Shown in pieces: positions 7,403 through 16,530 of a stretch of DNA of 64,000 nucleotides. Positions within the stretch are counted from its first letter, which is position 1; every line of letters begins with the position of its first letter. This DNA comes from Tahibacter aquaticus (GTDB taxonomy: Bacteria > Pseudomonadota > Gammaproteobacteria > Xanthomonadales > Rhodanobacteraceae). Below the pieces are notes generated by a model. It worked only from the letters and a program-made list of their open reading frames with translations. It made no database searches and was not told where the DNA came from. Position numbers and translations under genes: made by a program. The DNA is taken from contig NZ_SNZH01000007.1 of assembly GCF_004363655.1 (NCBI RefSeq), positions 1 through 64,000 on the forward strand, read 5' to 3'.

Positions 7403-8317
7403 GTGGCGGCACTGCTGGCGCTCGCCTGGTTTGCTGCCGACCGGCCTGCGCCGCCCGCGCAGGCGCTGGCAAAGCCGGTACCGGCGTTCACCTTGCCGGC
7501 GGTCAGGCCGCCGGCAGTAGCGGCTACTGAGGCCAAGGCGCCGGCATCCAGGACGCGTGCTGCTGTGCCCGCCGAGGCCACTGCCACCGCCGTGGCTTTC
7601 GCGCAGCGGCGCAGCGAGCTGGAACGCAGTGCCCGCGCTGGCGATGCCATCGCCGCGGCAGAGCTGGGCGGCGTGCTGGCCACCTGTGTGAATTACCACG
7701 GCGGCACGGTCGAGGAGATCGAAGACTTGGTCGTCAATGGCCTGGCTACCGGCGTGGAAGTGCCGGTGCTCGGCGGCAGGCCGATTTCGCCCGAGCTGCT
7801 GGTGCTGGTGCTGCAGGATACGCAGCGCGAACTGGAAAGCCGCTGCCACGGACTGGCGGGTGCGGTGACGTTCGATGACCAGCCTGCTGCCATCGCCTGG
7901 CTGCAGCAGGCCGCCGATGCGGGGCGTATCGAGGCCATGCTCGACTACGTGCGGTTCACTTATCAGGATTTCGACGACGGCAAGGCGATGCTGGTCCATG
8001 CCGATGAGGTGCTGCAGCGCAAGCGCCGCGCCGTGACGTATCTGGCCCAGGCGATTGCGGCAGGCAATGCCGATGCTTTGCAGCTGCGGGCGGAGATTCA
8101 ATCGGAGGGCGGCGTGCTGCCGCGCAATTCGCCGGCCGCCTATACCGACGCTTACGCCTACAGTCTCACCGCGCAGGGCAGGCAGTGGCCGGCGCGGCAG
8201 CGCGAGCTGTATCTCGATGCGCTGGCCCAGCCGCTGGATGCGGCACAGCGCGAACAGGCGCGGCAGCAAGGCCTGGCCTTGTGGCAGCGTTGCTGCAGCC
8301 AAGGAGCTGGACGATGA
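7403..8317 (+). CDS. Membrane-anchored SEL1/TPR-like hypothetical protein, pair member 1
   Basis: 304 codons from the GTG at 7403. The frame is open from 7352 (CTG AAG CGC, overlapping the TGA of the nucleotidase gene); starting there would complete an N-terminal membrane helix (HLLWLLLVVAALLALAWFAA), so a non-standard CTG start is possible. After a Pro/Ala linker, residues 70-300 are helical with SEL1-like units (AARAGDAIAAAELGGVLATC, AIAWLQQAADAGRIEAMLDY). The periplasmic side is likely. ATGA overlap with the next gene, which has the same layout, so the two are co-translated paralogues. Function unknown. Confidence 0.6.
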   Translation: MAALLALAWFAADRPAPPAQALAKPVPAFTLPAVRPPAVAATEAKAPASRTRAAVPAEATATAVAFAQRRSELERSARAGDAIAAAELGGVLATCVNYHGGTVEEIEDLVVNGLATGVEVPVLGGRPISPELLVLVLQDTQRELESRCHGLAGAVTFDDQPAAIAWLQQAADAGRIEAMLDYVRFTYQDFDDGKAMLVHADEVLQRKRRAVTYLAQAIAAGNADALQLRAEIQSEGGVLPRNSPAAYTDAYAYSLTAQGRQWPARQRELYLDALAQPLDAAQREQARQQGLALWQRCCSQGAGR

Positions 8318-9240
8318 AGCCGCGCCACTACGCGTTGCTGTTGGCCGTCGTTGTGCTGGCCGCGCTGGTAATGTGGCGTTGGCGCGCCGGGCAGACAGCG
8401 CCGCCCGTTGCGATAGCGCCGACGCCTGCCGTTGTTGCGCCGCCTGCCGTGGCGGCAGCGCCGCCGGTGCCTGTTGCGCTCAGTCAGCCCCCGCCACTGT
8501 TGCCGTCGAGTCTGCCGGCTGCGTTACGCACGCGGCACGCGCCGCTGACACAGGTCTATGCAGAGCTGGTGAAGTTGGCGCAGTCCGGCAATGTCGAGGC
8601 GATGCACGAGCTGGCTTCACGTTTGTATTTTTGTACCGCGGAGCGCCGGCAGGCATTGCAGTTGTCGATCGAACTGGAGCAGGGGCGCGAGTTGCCGCTG
8701 AATGCGGATGAGGGCTACCGCAAGATACGCGCCGACTATGTCGCGCAGCAGCAGGCCCGGCTGGACGAGTGCGCCATCGTGCCCGCGGGCGCGCCCAGTG
8801 CGCTGGACTGGCTGCAGCGTGCCGGCGAAATGGGCTATGGGCCGGCGCAGCTGGACTATGTGCAGCAGGCCATGGGTGACTATGGCGTGGCCGAGCCGAA
8901 CGCAGTGGCCGAGCAGATCGAGGAAATTCTGCGCCGGCGCGAACTGGCGCGGCGTTTCATGGCCGAGGCCATGACGCATTGCGTGCCCGGCGCCTTGCGC
9001 TACCAGGCAGGCAACAGCGAAATCCTGTTTGATGCGGGCAATGCGCAGGCATACGCTATTTCCCGCGCGGCTGCCGCCGATGCCCTGTGGCGCGAGACAG
9101 CCGCGACGAACGAGCATGGCGAATTGGCTGCCCGCCTGCGCGAGGATTTCGATTTCCTGGCGCGCGAACTGGACGAGGTATCCCGCGCTGCCGCGCAGCG
9201 CCAGGGCGAGGCCATGTACAACACCTGCGCGCCGCGCTGA
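8314..9240 (+). CDS. Membrane-anchored SEL1/TPR-like hypothetical protein, pair member 2
   Basis: 308 residues from the ATG at 8314 (AAGGAG site), overlapping the previous stop by four bases. N-terminal helix HYALLLAVVVLAALVMWRW, then a Pro/Ala-rich linker to about 75, then helices including LAQSGNVEAMHELASRLYFC and ALDWLQRAGEMGYGPAQLDY, the SEL1-like A-x-x-G-x-x-x-A pattern. It matches its upstream neighbour in layout, including conserved cysteines after the first unit. Probably a periplasm-facing scaffold; function unknown. Confidence 0.65.
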   Translation: MKPRHYALLLAVVVLAALVMWRWRAGQTAPPVAIAPTPAVVAPPAVAAAPPVPVALSQPPPLLPSSLPAALRTRHAPLTQVYAELVKLAQSGNVEAMHELASRLYFCTAERRQALQLSIELEQGRELPLNADEGYRKIRADYVAQQQARLDECAIVPAGAPSALDWLQRAGEMGYGPAQLDYVQQAMGDYGVAEPNAVAEQIEEILRRRELARRFMAEAMTHCVPGALRYQAGNSEILFDAGNAQAYAISRAAAADALWRETAATNEHGELAARLREDFDFLARELDEVSRAAAQRQGEAMYNTCAPR

Positions 9241-9304
9241 GCCGGCCGGTTGAGCTGGCGCGGCGGCAATGCGACCATCGCGCGCTGTGCTTCCGGGCTT
9301 TGCC

Positions 9305-9799
9305 ATGAATCTAGCGTCGCAGTTCCACGTTACCGAGGTCGACCAGGGGCCGCCGTTCGCCGAGGCGCTGTTCCAGCGTAACTACAAGGCGTCGGCGCCG
9401 GATTTTCCGCATCACGTCGTGGCCTTCCTGCGCCGTGACGACGGCAGTTTCGTACCGGCCAGCTATGTGCACTTCACCGACTGCGCCGATATTTTCCTGG
9501 CCGGTGGCGCCGCTACCGACGGCGACCTGCTGCGCAGCCTGCCTGACGACACGCGCGCACAGTTGCAGGAATACGGGGGCCTGATGCTGGCCACACTGCG
9601 CTACGGTTTCGAGCGCTGGGGCCCGCGCTGCGAGGCCATCTTTACCTGCTGCGGCGATGCGCGCGCGCTGCAGACCACGCCCAAGCTCGGCTTTGTCGAA
9701 ACCGGTGTGCCGTATCTGCTGGTGTGCTGGCAGCGCGAGCTTTCGCCACGGCGCCAGCGCGAGCTGATCGCCAAGGCCAAGAGCTTCATGCCGTTTTGA
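9305..9799 (+). CDS. Conserved hypothetical, GNAT-like tail, pair member 1
   Basis: 164 residues from the ATG at 9305. Shares with the next gene the blocks PDFPHHVVAFLR, FTDCADIFLAGGAATDGD, CCGDARALQTTPKLGFVET and a terminal AKAKSF. The arrangement (strand, long helix, G-x-x-x-A-L-x-x-x-x-x-GF near the end) recalls the acyl-CoA N-acyltransferase fold, but no firm acetyl-CoA loop is visible, so this is only a suggestion. Cytoplasmic. Confidence 0.6.
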   Translation: MNLASQFHVTEVDQGPPFAEALFQRNYKASAPDFPHHVVAFLRRDDGSFVPASYVHFTDCADIFLAGGAATDGDLLRSLPDDTRAQLQEYGGLMLATLRYGFERWGPRCEAIFTCCGDARALQTTPKLGFVETGVPYLLVCWQRELSPRRQRELIAKAKSFMPF

Positions 9800-9826
9800 C
9801 AGTGAATTGCACCAAGGAGATGGCGC

Positions 9827-10363
9827 ATGCGCAGCGGTGAACACTTCGATCCACGCGAAATCCTGCCGGCGGAACTGCAGGGCTTCATTACCATCACCGA
9901 ACTCGATCACGCCGACTTCCTGGTCGGCGACCTGTTCCGGCGCAAGTTCGGGCATCCGCCGCCGGATATTCCGCGCCATGTGGTCGGCCTGTACCGCGCA
10001 CCGGTTGGCAGCCTGCACCTGGCGGGCTTTTCCCACATGATGCCGTTCGGCGATGTATACCTTTCTGGCGGATCGTGCACCGACGGCGACACGGCGCGCC
10101 TGATGCTGCCCGAACAGCGCGAAGCGCTGCGTGCGGCAGGTGGGCTGTGGTTCTACTTGTTGAAATATGCATTTCGCAAATATGCGGATTGCTGCGACGC
10201 GTTCTTTGGCCATTGCGGCGACAAGCGGGCGCTGGAAGTGGCGCTTGCCGCGGGCTTTGTCCAGACGCCGCACGAGCATGTGATCGTGAACTGGCACAAG
10301 CCGCTGCATGACAATCACAAGCGCGCGCTGGTCGCCAAGGTGCATGCGCTGGGGGCGTTCTGA
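9827..10363 (+). CDS. Conserved hypothetical, GNAT-like tail, pair member 2
   Basis: 178 residues; AAGGAG ends 7 bases before the ATG. Paralogue of the gene 27 bases upstream: PDIPRHVVGLYR, FGDVYLSGGSCTDGD, HCGDKRALEVALAAGFVQT and AKVHALGAF line up block by block. Tandem duplication, probably one operon. Fold possibly N-acyltransferase-like; function unknown. Followed by a hairpin shared with the convergent deacetylase gene. Confidence 0.65.
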   Translation: MRSGEHFDPREILPAELQGFITITELDHADFLVGDLFRRKFGHPPPDIPRHVVGLYRAPVGSLHLAGFSHMMPFGDVYLSGGSCTDGDTARLMLPEQREALRAAGGLWFYLLKYAFRKYADCCDAFFGHCGDKRALEVALAAGFVQTPHEHVIVNWHKPLHDNHKRALVAKVHALGAF

Positions 10364-10446
10364 GGCGAAAAGCGCTGGCGACAATACGGCAAATGGCGCA
10401 TTCGTCGGGGTGGGCATCGGCGCATGCCGGCCGTTGAGGTGTTCTC

Positions 10447-10489
10447 GCAATAAAAGCCGAGGCCGGAGAAGTCTCGCCGCTTTTATTGC
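10447..10489. terminator. Hairpin between convergent genes
   Basis: GCAATAAAAGC and GCTTTTATTGC form an 11-bp stem, with a secondary CGAG/CTCG pairing inside the 21-base loop. It lies between the converging ends of 9827-10363 (+) and 10557-11387 (-) and has A/T runs on both arms, so it could end transcription from either side. Confidence 0.6.
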
Positions 10490-10556
10490 CCGGCAAGGCG
10501 AAACCGTCGGTGTGCGTCCTTGCGAAAAAACCGCGACGTTCGGGATGCCTCGCGGC

Positions 10557-11387
10557 TTACCCCAGGGTTGCCGCCAGGATCTCCCGCAGCGCATCCGGCG
10601 TCTTCCAATGCCAGCCGCAGATGTAGCGCGGCACGTTCCAGCGTTCGCTGTGCAGGCTGGCCGGCACGGCGCCGTCGCCGAAGGCCGCATCCAGGCCGAC
10701 CTGCTCGCCGCGCCGCGGCAGCCAGTCGTCCTTGAGGAAACTGTTCACATGTCCAAACGGATAGCAGAACAGGCGCGGCACCTGCGGCGAGATCTGTGCG
10801 GCGATGTAACGCTGTGCCTGTTCGATCTCGAATTCCGCCTGGGCTTCGTTGGCCACGGCGAAGAAATCGCCGCGGGCCAGGTCGTGCGGGCCGGGGCTGT
10901 CCAGGCAGGGGTGGTTGTGGTCCCAGCTGTGGTTCTCGATGCCGATCAGGCCGCTGGCCTGGGCCGGGCGCCACCATTCCTGCTGCATCCAGTTGCGGCC
11001 GACCAGGCAGGCCGTGTCCATGCGTGCGCGCGCGGCCGGGTCGGCGATGACGAAGGCGGTCAGGTGCAGGTCGGGCTGGGCGTCGCGGCCGTGGCGGCGG
11101 CGGAAGTCGAGCAGGGCGCTGAAAAACCCCTGTTGCAGGCCGTGGACCGGGTGGTCGAGGTCGTAATAGTCGAAATTGCTGCCGTCGTCGCAGGTCAGGG
11201 CGACGCAGCCGTTGAGGTCGCGCTCGCTGCGGCCGAGCAGGCGGTCGATCACCCATTGCACCGGCACGATGCGCAGGCCCAGCTGGTGGATCAGTTCCAG
11301 ATCGGCGGCAAAGGCGACATGGTCGTTGCCGTCGTAATCGTTGCCGGCGATGTTGACGCCGTGGTAAGTGAGTATGGGTACCTGCAT
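10557..11387 (-). CDS. Polysaccharide deacetylase family protein (NodB domain)
   Basis: 276 residues from the ATG at 11387 (MQVPILTYHGVNI), where family similarity begins; the frame extends upstream without it. Carbohydrate esterase 4 motifs: YHGV at 8-11, the TCDDG metal-binding motif near 80 (family form TFDDG), and ENHSWDHNH near 160 carrying the two zinc-ligand histidines (H-x(3)-H). These enzymes remove N- or O-acetyl groups from glycans. No signal peptide, so a cytoplasmic or non-classical substrate is likely. Divergent from the downstream acyl-CoA dehydrogenase. Confidence 0.82.
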   Translation of the reverse strand: MQVPILTYHGVNIAGNDYDGNDHVAFAADLELIHQLGLRIVPVQWVIDRLLGRSERDLNGCVALTCDDGSNFDYYDLDHPVHGLQQGFFSALLDFRRRHGRDAQPDLHLTAFVIADPAARARMDTACLVGRNWMQQEWWRPAQASGLIGIENHSWDHNHPCLDSPGPHDLARGDFFAVANEAQAEFEIEQAQRYIAAQISPQVPRLFCYPFGHVNSFLKDDWLPRRGEQVGLDAAFGDGAVPASLHSERWNVPRYICGWHWKTPDALREILAATLG

Positions 11388-11631
11388 TGCTTTCGACACG
11401 AATGGCGCAGCCGGCATCATACGCAGGCATCGCGGCCAGGGCACGGCCGGCGCCGGCAAGCGCGGAGCGTGGTGCCAACAAGGCGCCACTATTGCGCGTA
11501 TCGATGGGGCCAATGCCTGCGCGGGTGAAGTTTGCCGGAGGCGTCGCTAGAATGCCGGGCCGCTCGAAAATGGCGCTGCGTTACGCGCTGTCCGAGTCAC
11601 CTTTTGTCCCGCCTCGACTCCCGGAACTCCC

Positions 11632-12804
11632 ATGGCCGCCAGCACGCTCAATCCCTACGATCTCTACGATATCCGCTCGATGCTGTCCGAAGAGGAAGTC
11701 ATGGTGCAGGACGCCGTGGCCCGCTTCACCGACGAGCGCGTGCTGCCGATCATCGGCGATTGCTTCGACAAGGGCGTGTTTCCCCTCGACCTGATTCCGG
11801 AAATGGCCGAACTGGGCCTGCTCGGTTCCTCGCTGCCGACCGAATACGGCTGCGCCGGCATGAACGCGGTCAGCTACGGCCTGATCTGCCAGGAACTGGA
11901 ACGCGGCGACTCGGGCATCCGCAGCTTCGCCTCGGTGCAGTCCTCGCTGTGCATGTACCCGATCTACGCCTACGGCAGCGAAGAGCAGCGCCAGCGCTGG
12001 CTGCCGCAGATGGCGGCGGGCAAGGTCATCGGCTGCTTCGGCCTGACCGAACCGCACGGCGGTTCCGACCCGGCCAACATGAAGACCCACGCCAAGCGCG
12101 ACGGCGGCGACTGGGTCATCAACGGCGCCAAGATGTGGATCACCAACGGCAATCTGGCGCATATCGCCATTGTCTGGGCGCAGACCGAGGAAGGCATCCA
12201 GGGCTTCATTGTGGAAAAAGGCACGCCGGGCTTCGTCGCCCAGGAAGTGCACAAGAAGATGAGCCTGCGCGCGTCGGTTACCTCGGGCCTGTTCTTCGAC
12301 AACGTGCGGGTGCCGGATTCCAGCCGCCTGCCCAATGTGAAAGGCCTGAAGGGTCCGCTGGGCTGCCTGACCCAGGCGCGCTACGGCATCACCTGGGGCC
12401 CGATCGGCGCGGCCATCGCCTGCCTGCAGGAGGCGACCGAGTATTCCAAGACGCGCATCCTGTTCAACAAGCCGATCGCGGCGACCCAGGCCGTGCAGCT
12501 GAAGCTGGCCGACATGGCCCGCCGCATTACCCTGGCGCAGCTGCTGTCGCTGCAGCTGGGCCGTCTCAAGGATGCCGGCAAGATGCAGCCGACCCAGGTC
12601 TCGCTGGCCAAGTGGAACAACGTGCGCATGGCGCTGGATATCGCCCGCGAAGCGCGCGACATCCTCGGCGGCGCCGGCATCACCACCGAGTACTGCCCGA
12701 TCCGCCATGCGCTGAACCTGGAATCGGTCATCACCTACGAAGGCACCGAGACGGTGCATCAGCTGGTGGTGGGCCGCGAGCTGACCGGCATCAACGCGTT
12801 CTGA
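11632..12804 (+). CDS. gcdH: Glutaryl-CoA dehydrogenase
   Basis: 390 residues, the usual size. FAD-dependent oxidative decarboxylation of glutaryl-CoA to crotonyl-CoA in lysine, hydroxylysine and tryptophan breakdown. Acyl-CoA dehydrogenase blocks: GCFGLTEPHGGSDP (about 135-148), WITNG, and the catalytic base Glu370 in VITYEGTETVHQLV. The TQARYGITWGPIGAA segment and YEGT distinguish glutaryl-CoA dehydrogenases from other family members. Cytoplasmic homotetramer by family. No pathway neighbours are adjacent. Confidence 0.93.
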   Translation: MAASTLNPYDLYDIRSMLSEEEVMVQDAVARFTDERVLPIIGDCFDKGVFPLDLIPEMAELGLLGSSLPTEYGCAGMNAVSYGLICQELERGDSGIRSFASVQSSLCMYPIYAYGSEEQRQRWLPQMAAGKVIGCFGLTEPHGGSDPANMKTHAKRDGGDWVINGAKMWITNGNLAHIAIVWAQTEEGIQGFIVEKGTPGFVAQEVHKKMSLRASVTSGLFFDNVRVPDSSRLPNVKGLKGPLGCLTQARYGITWGPIGAAIACLQEATEYSKTRILFNKPIAATQAVQLKLADMARRITLAQLLSLQLGRLKDAGKMQPTQVSLAKWNNVRMALDIAREARDILGGAGITTEYCPIRHALNLESVITYEGTETVHQLVVGRELTGINAF

Positions 12805-12923
12805 TGGCTGCATCGAAGGCACTCCGCCGCGCCTGCTGCGCGGTGGAGTAGCGCCCGGCCACGATGCGTGCGCCGGAACTCGGGCGCGCGCTGTTTTCCG
12901 GTGAAAACATGGGGAGAGATGCC

Positions 12924-13478
12924 GTGAGCGAGGCCAAGCAGGATCATCGCGTGATCGAAACCGAACGGTTGCTGCTGCGCCCGCCGCAGCGCGAAGACCT
13001 CGACGGCTGGGCCGAATTTGCCGCCGATCCCGACTGCATGCGCTTTCTCGGCGGTGCGCAGGGCCGCTCCGCCGCCTGGCGCGCGATGATGTGCATGGCG
13101 GGTTCCTGGCAGCTGCAGGGCTTTGCCATGTTCTCGGTGATCGAGAAATCCAGCGGCCGCTGGATGGGCCGCATCGGCCCGTGGATGCCGGCGGACTGGC
13201 CGGGCACCGAGGTCGGCTGGGGCCTGTCGGCCGCGGCCCAGGGCAAGGGCTATGCGGTGGAGGCCGCCACTGCGGCGATCGACTGGGCTTTCGCCAACCT
13301 CGGCTGGAGCGAAGTGATCCACTGCATCGATCCGGACAACACGCCGTCGATACGGGTGGCGGAAAAACTCGGCGCACGTCTTCTGCGGCGGGTCACGCTG
13401 CCGGCACCGTACGACACGATGATCATCGACGCCTGGGGCCAGAGCCGCGAAGAATGGCAGGCGCGCCCGCGCGCCTGA
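12924..13478 (+). CDS. GNAT family N-acetyltransferase (RimJ/RimL type)
   Basis: 184 residues from a GTG at 12924, selected because GGGGAGAG lies just upstream; an ATG at 12909 overlaps that site. ETERLLLRPPQREDLDGWAEF at the start is the RimJ/L-type opening. The acetyl-CoA loop is AAAQGKGYAVEAA (family Q/R-x-x-G-x-G/A), followed by NTPSIRVAEKLGARL, the classic motif B end. Acetyl-CoA dependent transfer to an unknown amine or N-terminus; cytoplasmic. Confidence 0.85.
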   Translation: MSEAKQDHRVIETERLLLRPPQREDLDGWAEFAADPDCMRFLGGAQGRSAAWRAMMCMAGSWQLQGFAMFSVIEKSSGRWMGRIGPWMPADWPGTEVGWGLSAAAQGKGYAVEAATAAIDWAFANLGWSEVIHCIDPDNTPSIRVAEKLGARLLRRVTLPAPYDTMIIDAWGQSREEWQARPRA

Positions 13479-13514
13479 TCCGGCCGCAGCTGCTGGTTTG
13501 CACGGAGTTGATTT

Positions 13515-14117
13515 ATGTTGACCGTCTACGGAATGAAATCGTCGGGCAATTGCTACAAGGTGCAATTGTTGCTGGAACAGCTGGGCCGGCCTTACCGCTG
13601 GGTCGAGGTGAACAGCGCCGCCGGCGAGACACGCACGCCGCAGTACCTGGCGATGAACGCGAACGGCAAGGTGCCGCTGCTGGAACGGGAGCCCGGCCGC
13701 TGGCTGGCCGAGTCGAATGCGATCCTGTGCTACCTGGCCGAAGGCTCGGCGCTGTGGCCGGCCGATGCCTGGACGCGGGCGCAGATGCTGCAGTGGCTGT
13801 TCTTCGAACAGTACAGTCACGAACCCTGCGTTGCCGTGGCGCGTTTCATCTGCGTCTATCTGCCGCCCGATCACGCCCGCCGCGCGGAACTGCCGCGGCT
13901 GCGCGAACGCGCTGCACAGGCGCTGGCGGTGATGGAACAGCATCTGCAGAGTCACGCGTTCTTTGCCGGCGACGACTATTCCATCGCCGACATCGCCCTG
14001 TTCGCCTATACCGACAAGGCGGCCGACGGCGGCATCGACCTGTCGCCGTACCCACAGGTATTGGCATGGCTGGCACGCGTCCGCCAGCAGCCGGGCCACG
14101 TTGCGCAGCAGGTCTGA
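13515..14117 (+). CDS. Glutathione S-transferase family protein
   Basis: 200 residues. N-terminal thioredoxin-like domain (1-78): MLTVYGMKSSGNCYKVQLLL with the beginning-of-fold Ser/Cys pattern, GKVPLLE with the cis-Pro, and LAESNAILCYLAE that binds the glutathione glutamyl group. C-terminal helical domain (about 85-195) contains FFAGDDYSIADIALF, the N-capping box typical of the family. Close to the bacterial GstB/YfcG-like groups; substrate unknown. GGAG ribosome site 9 bases upstream. Confidence 0.88.
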   Translation: MLTVYGMKSSGNCYKVQLLLEQLGRPYRWVEVNSAAGETRTPQYLAMNANGKVPLLEREPGRWLAESNAILCYLAEGSALWPADAWTRAQMLQWLFFEQYSHEPCVAVARFICVYLPPDHARRAELPRLRERAAQALAVMEQHLQSHAFFAGDDYSIADIALFAYTDKAADGGIDLSPYPQVLAWLARVRQQPGHVAQQV

Positions 14118-14243
14118 GCCGCGCACGTCAGCGCGGTCCGGCGCGTTTCCAGTACAGTCCAGTATCGCTATTCTTGTATTCCCACACGTTCCGCCCGCCG
14201 TCGCGGCCTTGCCGTCGGCGGGCGTTTGCCAATCAGGTCTCCC

Positions 14244-16508
14244 ATGTCTGCCGTTGCTCCGATTCCCGCGCGCCACAAGAGCCTCAACCGTGCCGAAGTC
14301 TGCGATCAGAATTTCATCGAATTCGTCCGCGACTGGAGCGGCCATACGCACAAGCGTCCGGCCCAGGACGAACCGGTGCTGCCGGGCAGCCTGTGTACCG
14401 CGGCCGATTTCATCGCGCTGTTCGAATCGCAGCTGATCAGCCGCCATCTCGACCTGATGGCGCGCGTGCTGCGCGTTAAACAAAAGGTTTTCTATACGAT
14501 TGGATCGTCCGGCCACGAAGGCAACGCGATGGTCGCGCGCCTGACCCGGCATACCGATCCGGCCTTCCTGCACTACCGCTCCGGCGGTTTCATGGCCGAG
14601 CGCTTCCGCAAGATTCCCGGCATGGATCCGATCATGGATTCGGCGCTGTCGTTTGCCGCCAGCAAGGACGATCCGGCGTCCGGCGGCCGCCATAAGGTGT
14701 GGGGTTCCAAGCCCTTGTGGGTGCTGCCGCAGACCTCGACCATCGCCTCGCACCTGCCCAAGGCGCTGGGCACGGCGGTCGCGATCGAGCAGGCGCGGCG
14801 CATCGGCCACAAGCTGCCGATACCGGACGACTCCATCGCCATCTGCTCGTTTGGCGACGCCTCGGCCAACCATGCCACGGCGCAGACCGCATTCAACACC
14901 GCGCAGTGGACGGCTTACCAGAAACTGCCTGCGCCGGTGCTGTACGTCTGCGAAGACAACGGCATCGGCATTTCGGTGAAGACGCCGACCGACTGGATCT
15001 CGGCCAGTTTCAGCGGCCGGCGCGACCTCGACTATTTCGCGGCCAACGGCCTGGACCTGGCCGAGGGCTACGAGCAGGTGGCGCGGGCGGTGTATCACTG
15101 CCGTACCACGCGCCGGCCGACCTTCCTGCACCTGCGCACCACGCGCATCATGGGCCACGCCGGCACCGATTTCGAAATCGAATGGCGCAGCGTGGAAGAA
15201 CTGATGGCCGTGGAGGCGACCGATCCGCTGCTGCGCTCGGCCGCCATCGCGCTGGAGTCGGGCCTGTATTCCAAGGACACCTTGCTGTCGCGCTATGAAG
15301 CGGTGCGGCAGAAATGCTTTGCCGCGGCCGACGAGGCCGACCGCCGGCCCAAGCTGACCGATCTGGCCGAGGTGCTGGCGCCGCTGGCGCCGTATCACCC
15401 CAATCAGGTCAACCTCGAAGCCAAGCGCGCCGACTACGCGGAAAAGCGCCTCGCCGTGTTCGGCGGCGAGGAGAAGCTGCCGGAAAAGCTGGCGCCGCGG
15501 CACATGGCCATCCAGATTAACAACGCCCTGCACGACCTGTTCTGCAAATACCCGGAAAGCCTGCTGTTCGGCGAGGACGTGGCGCAGAAGGGCGGCGTGT
15601 ATACGGTGACCAAGGGCCTGCACAAGGCGTTCAAGGGCAACCGTGTGTTCAACACGCTGCTGGATGAAACCATGATCCTGGGGCTGGCCCAGGGCTATGC
15701 CAACATGGGCATGCTGCCGCTGCCGGAAATCCAGTACCTGGCCTATTTCCACAATGCCTGCGACCAGATCCGCGGCGAAGCCTGTTCGCTGCAGTTTTTC
15801 TCCAACGGCCAGTTCCGCAATCCGATGGTGATGCGCATCGCCTCGCTCGGGTATCAGAAGGGATTCGGCGGCCATTTCCACAACGATACATCGATCACCG
15901 CGCTGCGCGACATTCCCGGCTTGGTGGTCGGCTGCCCCAGCCGTGGCGACGACGCGGCGATGATGCTGCGCACGCTGACCGCGCTGGCCAAGGTCGACGG
16001 GCGCGTCTGCGCCTTCCTCGAACCGATCGCGCTGTACATGACCAAGGATCTGTACGAGCCCGGCGACAGCCAGTGGCTGACCGCCTATCCCGCGCCCGAC
16101 CAGCATATTCCGCTGGGCGAGGAGCGCGTCTATTCGCCCGGCGCGAAAGACCTGGTCATCTTCTGCTACGGCAATACCGTGCCGATGAGCCTGCGCGCGG
16201 CCAAGGCGCTGGAGGCATCGCGTGGCTGGAAAACCCGCGTGGTCGACCTGCGCTGGCTGCAGCCGCTGAACGAAGCCGCCATCGCGCGCCATGCCGGTGA
16301 CTGTGCGCGCATCGTCGTCGCCGACGAGGGCCGCCGCAGCGCCGGCGTGGGCGAGGGCATCGTCACTGCGGTGGTGGAATCGGGCAACGGCGCCAAGCCG
16401 CTCAAGCGCGTGGTCGGCGTCGATACTTATACGCCGCTGGCCGGCGCGGCCTTCCTGGTCTTGCCCTCGGACGACGACATCGCGGCGGCGGCGGCCAGCC
16501 TGGCCTGA
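14244..16508 (+). CDS. Branched-chain 2-oxo acid dehydrogenase E1, alpha and beta domains fused
   Basis: 754 residues. Residues 1-400 are an E1 alpha domain: FYTIGSSGHEGNAM, HYRSGGFM, then the thiamine diphosphate loop ICSFGDASANHATAQ (GD...N) and RRPTFLHLRTTR. Residues about 410-754 are E1 beta: LFGEDVAQKGGVYTVTKGL, LDETMILGLAQGYA, EIQYLAYFHNACDQ and a C-terminal transketolase domain (RVVDLRWLQPLNE). It would decarboxylate branched-chain 2-oxo acids and acylate an E2 lipoyl domain. No E2 or E3 gene is next to it, so partners must be elsewhere. The start at 14244 gives MSAVAPIPARHK; an upstream ATG at 14226 is possible. Confidence 0.88.
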   Translation: MSAVAPIPARHKSLNRAEVCDQNFIEFVRDWSGHTHKRPAQDEPVLPGSLCTAADFIALFESQLISRHLDLMARVLRVKQKVFYTIGSSGHEGNAMVARLTRHTDPAFLHYRSGGFMAERFRKIPGMDPIMDSALSFAASKDDPASGGRHKVWGSKPLWVLPQTSTIASHLPKALGTAVAIEQARRIGHKLPIPDDSIAICSFGDASANHATAQTAFNTAQWTAYQKLPAPVLYVCEDNGIGISVKTPTDWISASFSGRRDLDYFAANGLDLAEGYEQVARAVYHCRTTRRPTFLHLRTTRIMGHAGTDFEIEWRSVEELMAVEATDPLLRSAAIALESGLYSKDTLLSRYEAVRQKCFAAADEADRRPKLTDLAEVLAPLAPYHPNQVNLEAKRADYAEKRLAVFGGEEKLPEKLAPRHMAIQINNALHDLFCKYPESLLFGEDVAQKGGVYTVTKGLHKAFKGNRVFNTLLDETMILGLAQGYANMGMLPLPEIQYLAYFHNACDQIRGEACSLQFFSNGQFRNPMVMRIASLGYQKGFGGHFHNDTSITALRDIPGLVVGCPSRGDDAAMMLRTLTALAKVDGRVCAFLEPIALYMTKDLYEPGDSQWLTAYPAPDQHIPLGEERVYSPGAKDLVIFCYGNTVPMSLRAAKALEASRGWKTRVVDLRWLQPLNEAAIARHAGDCARIVVADEGRRSAGVGEGIVTAVVESGNGAKPLKRVVGVDTYTPLAGAAFLVLPSDDDIAAAAASLA

Positions 16509-16530
16509 ATCGCGGCGCCGCAGGGCCAGC

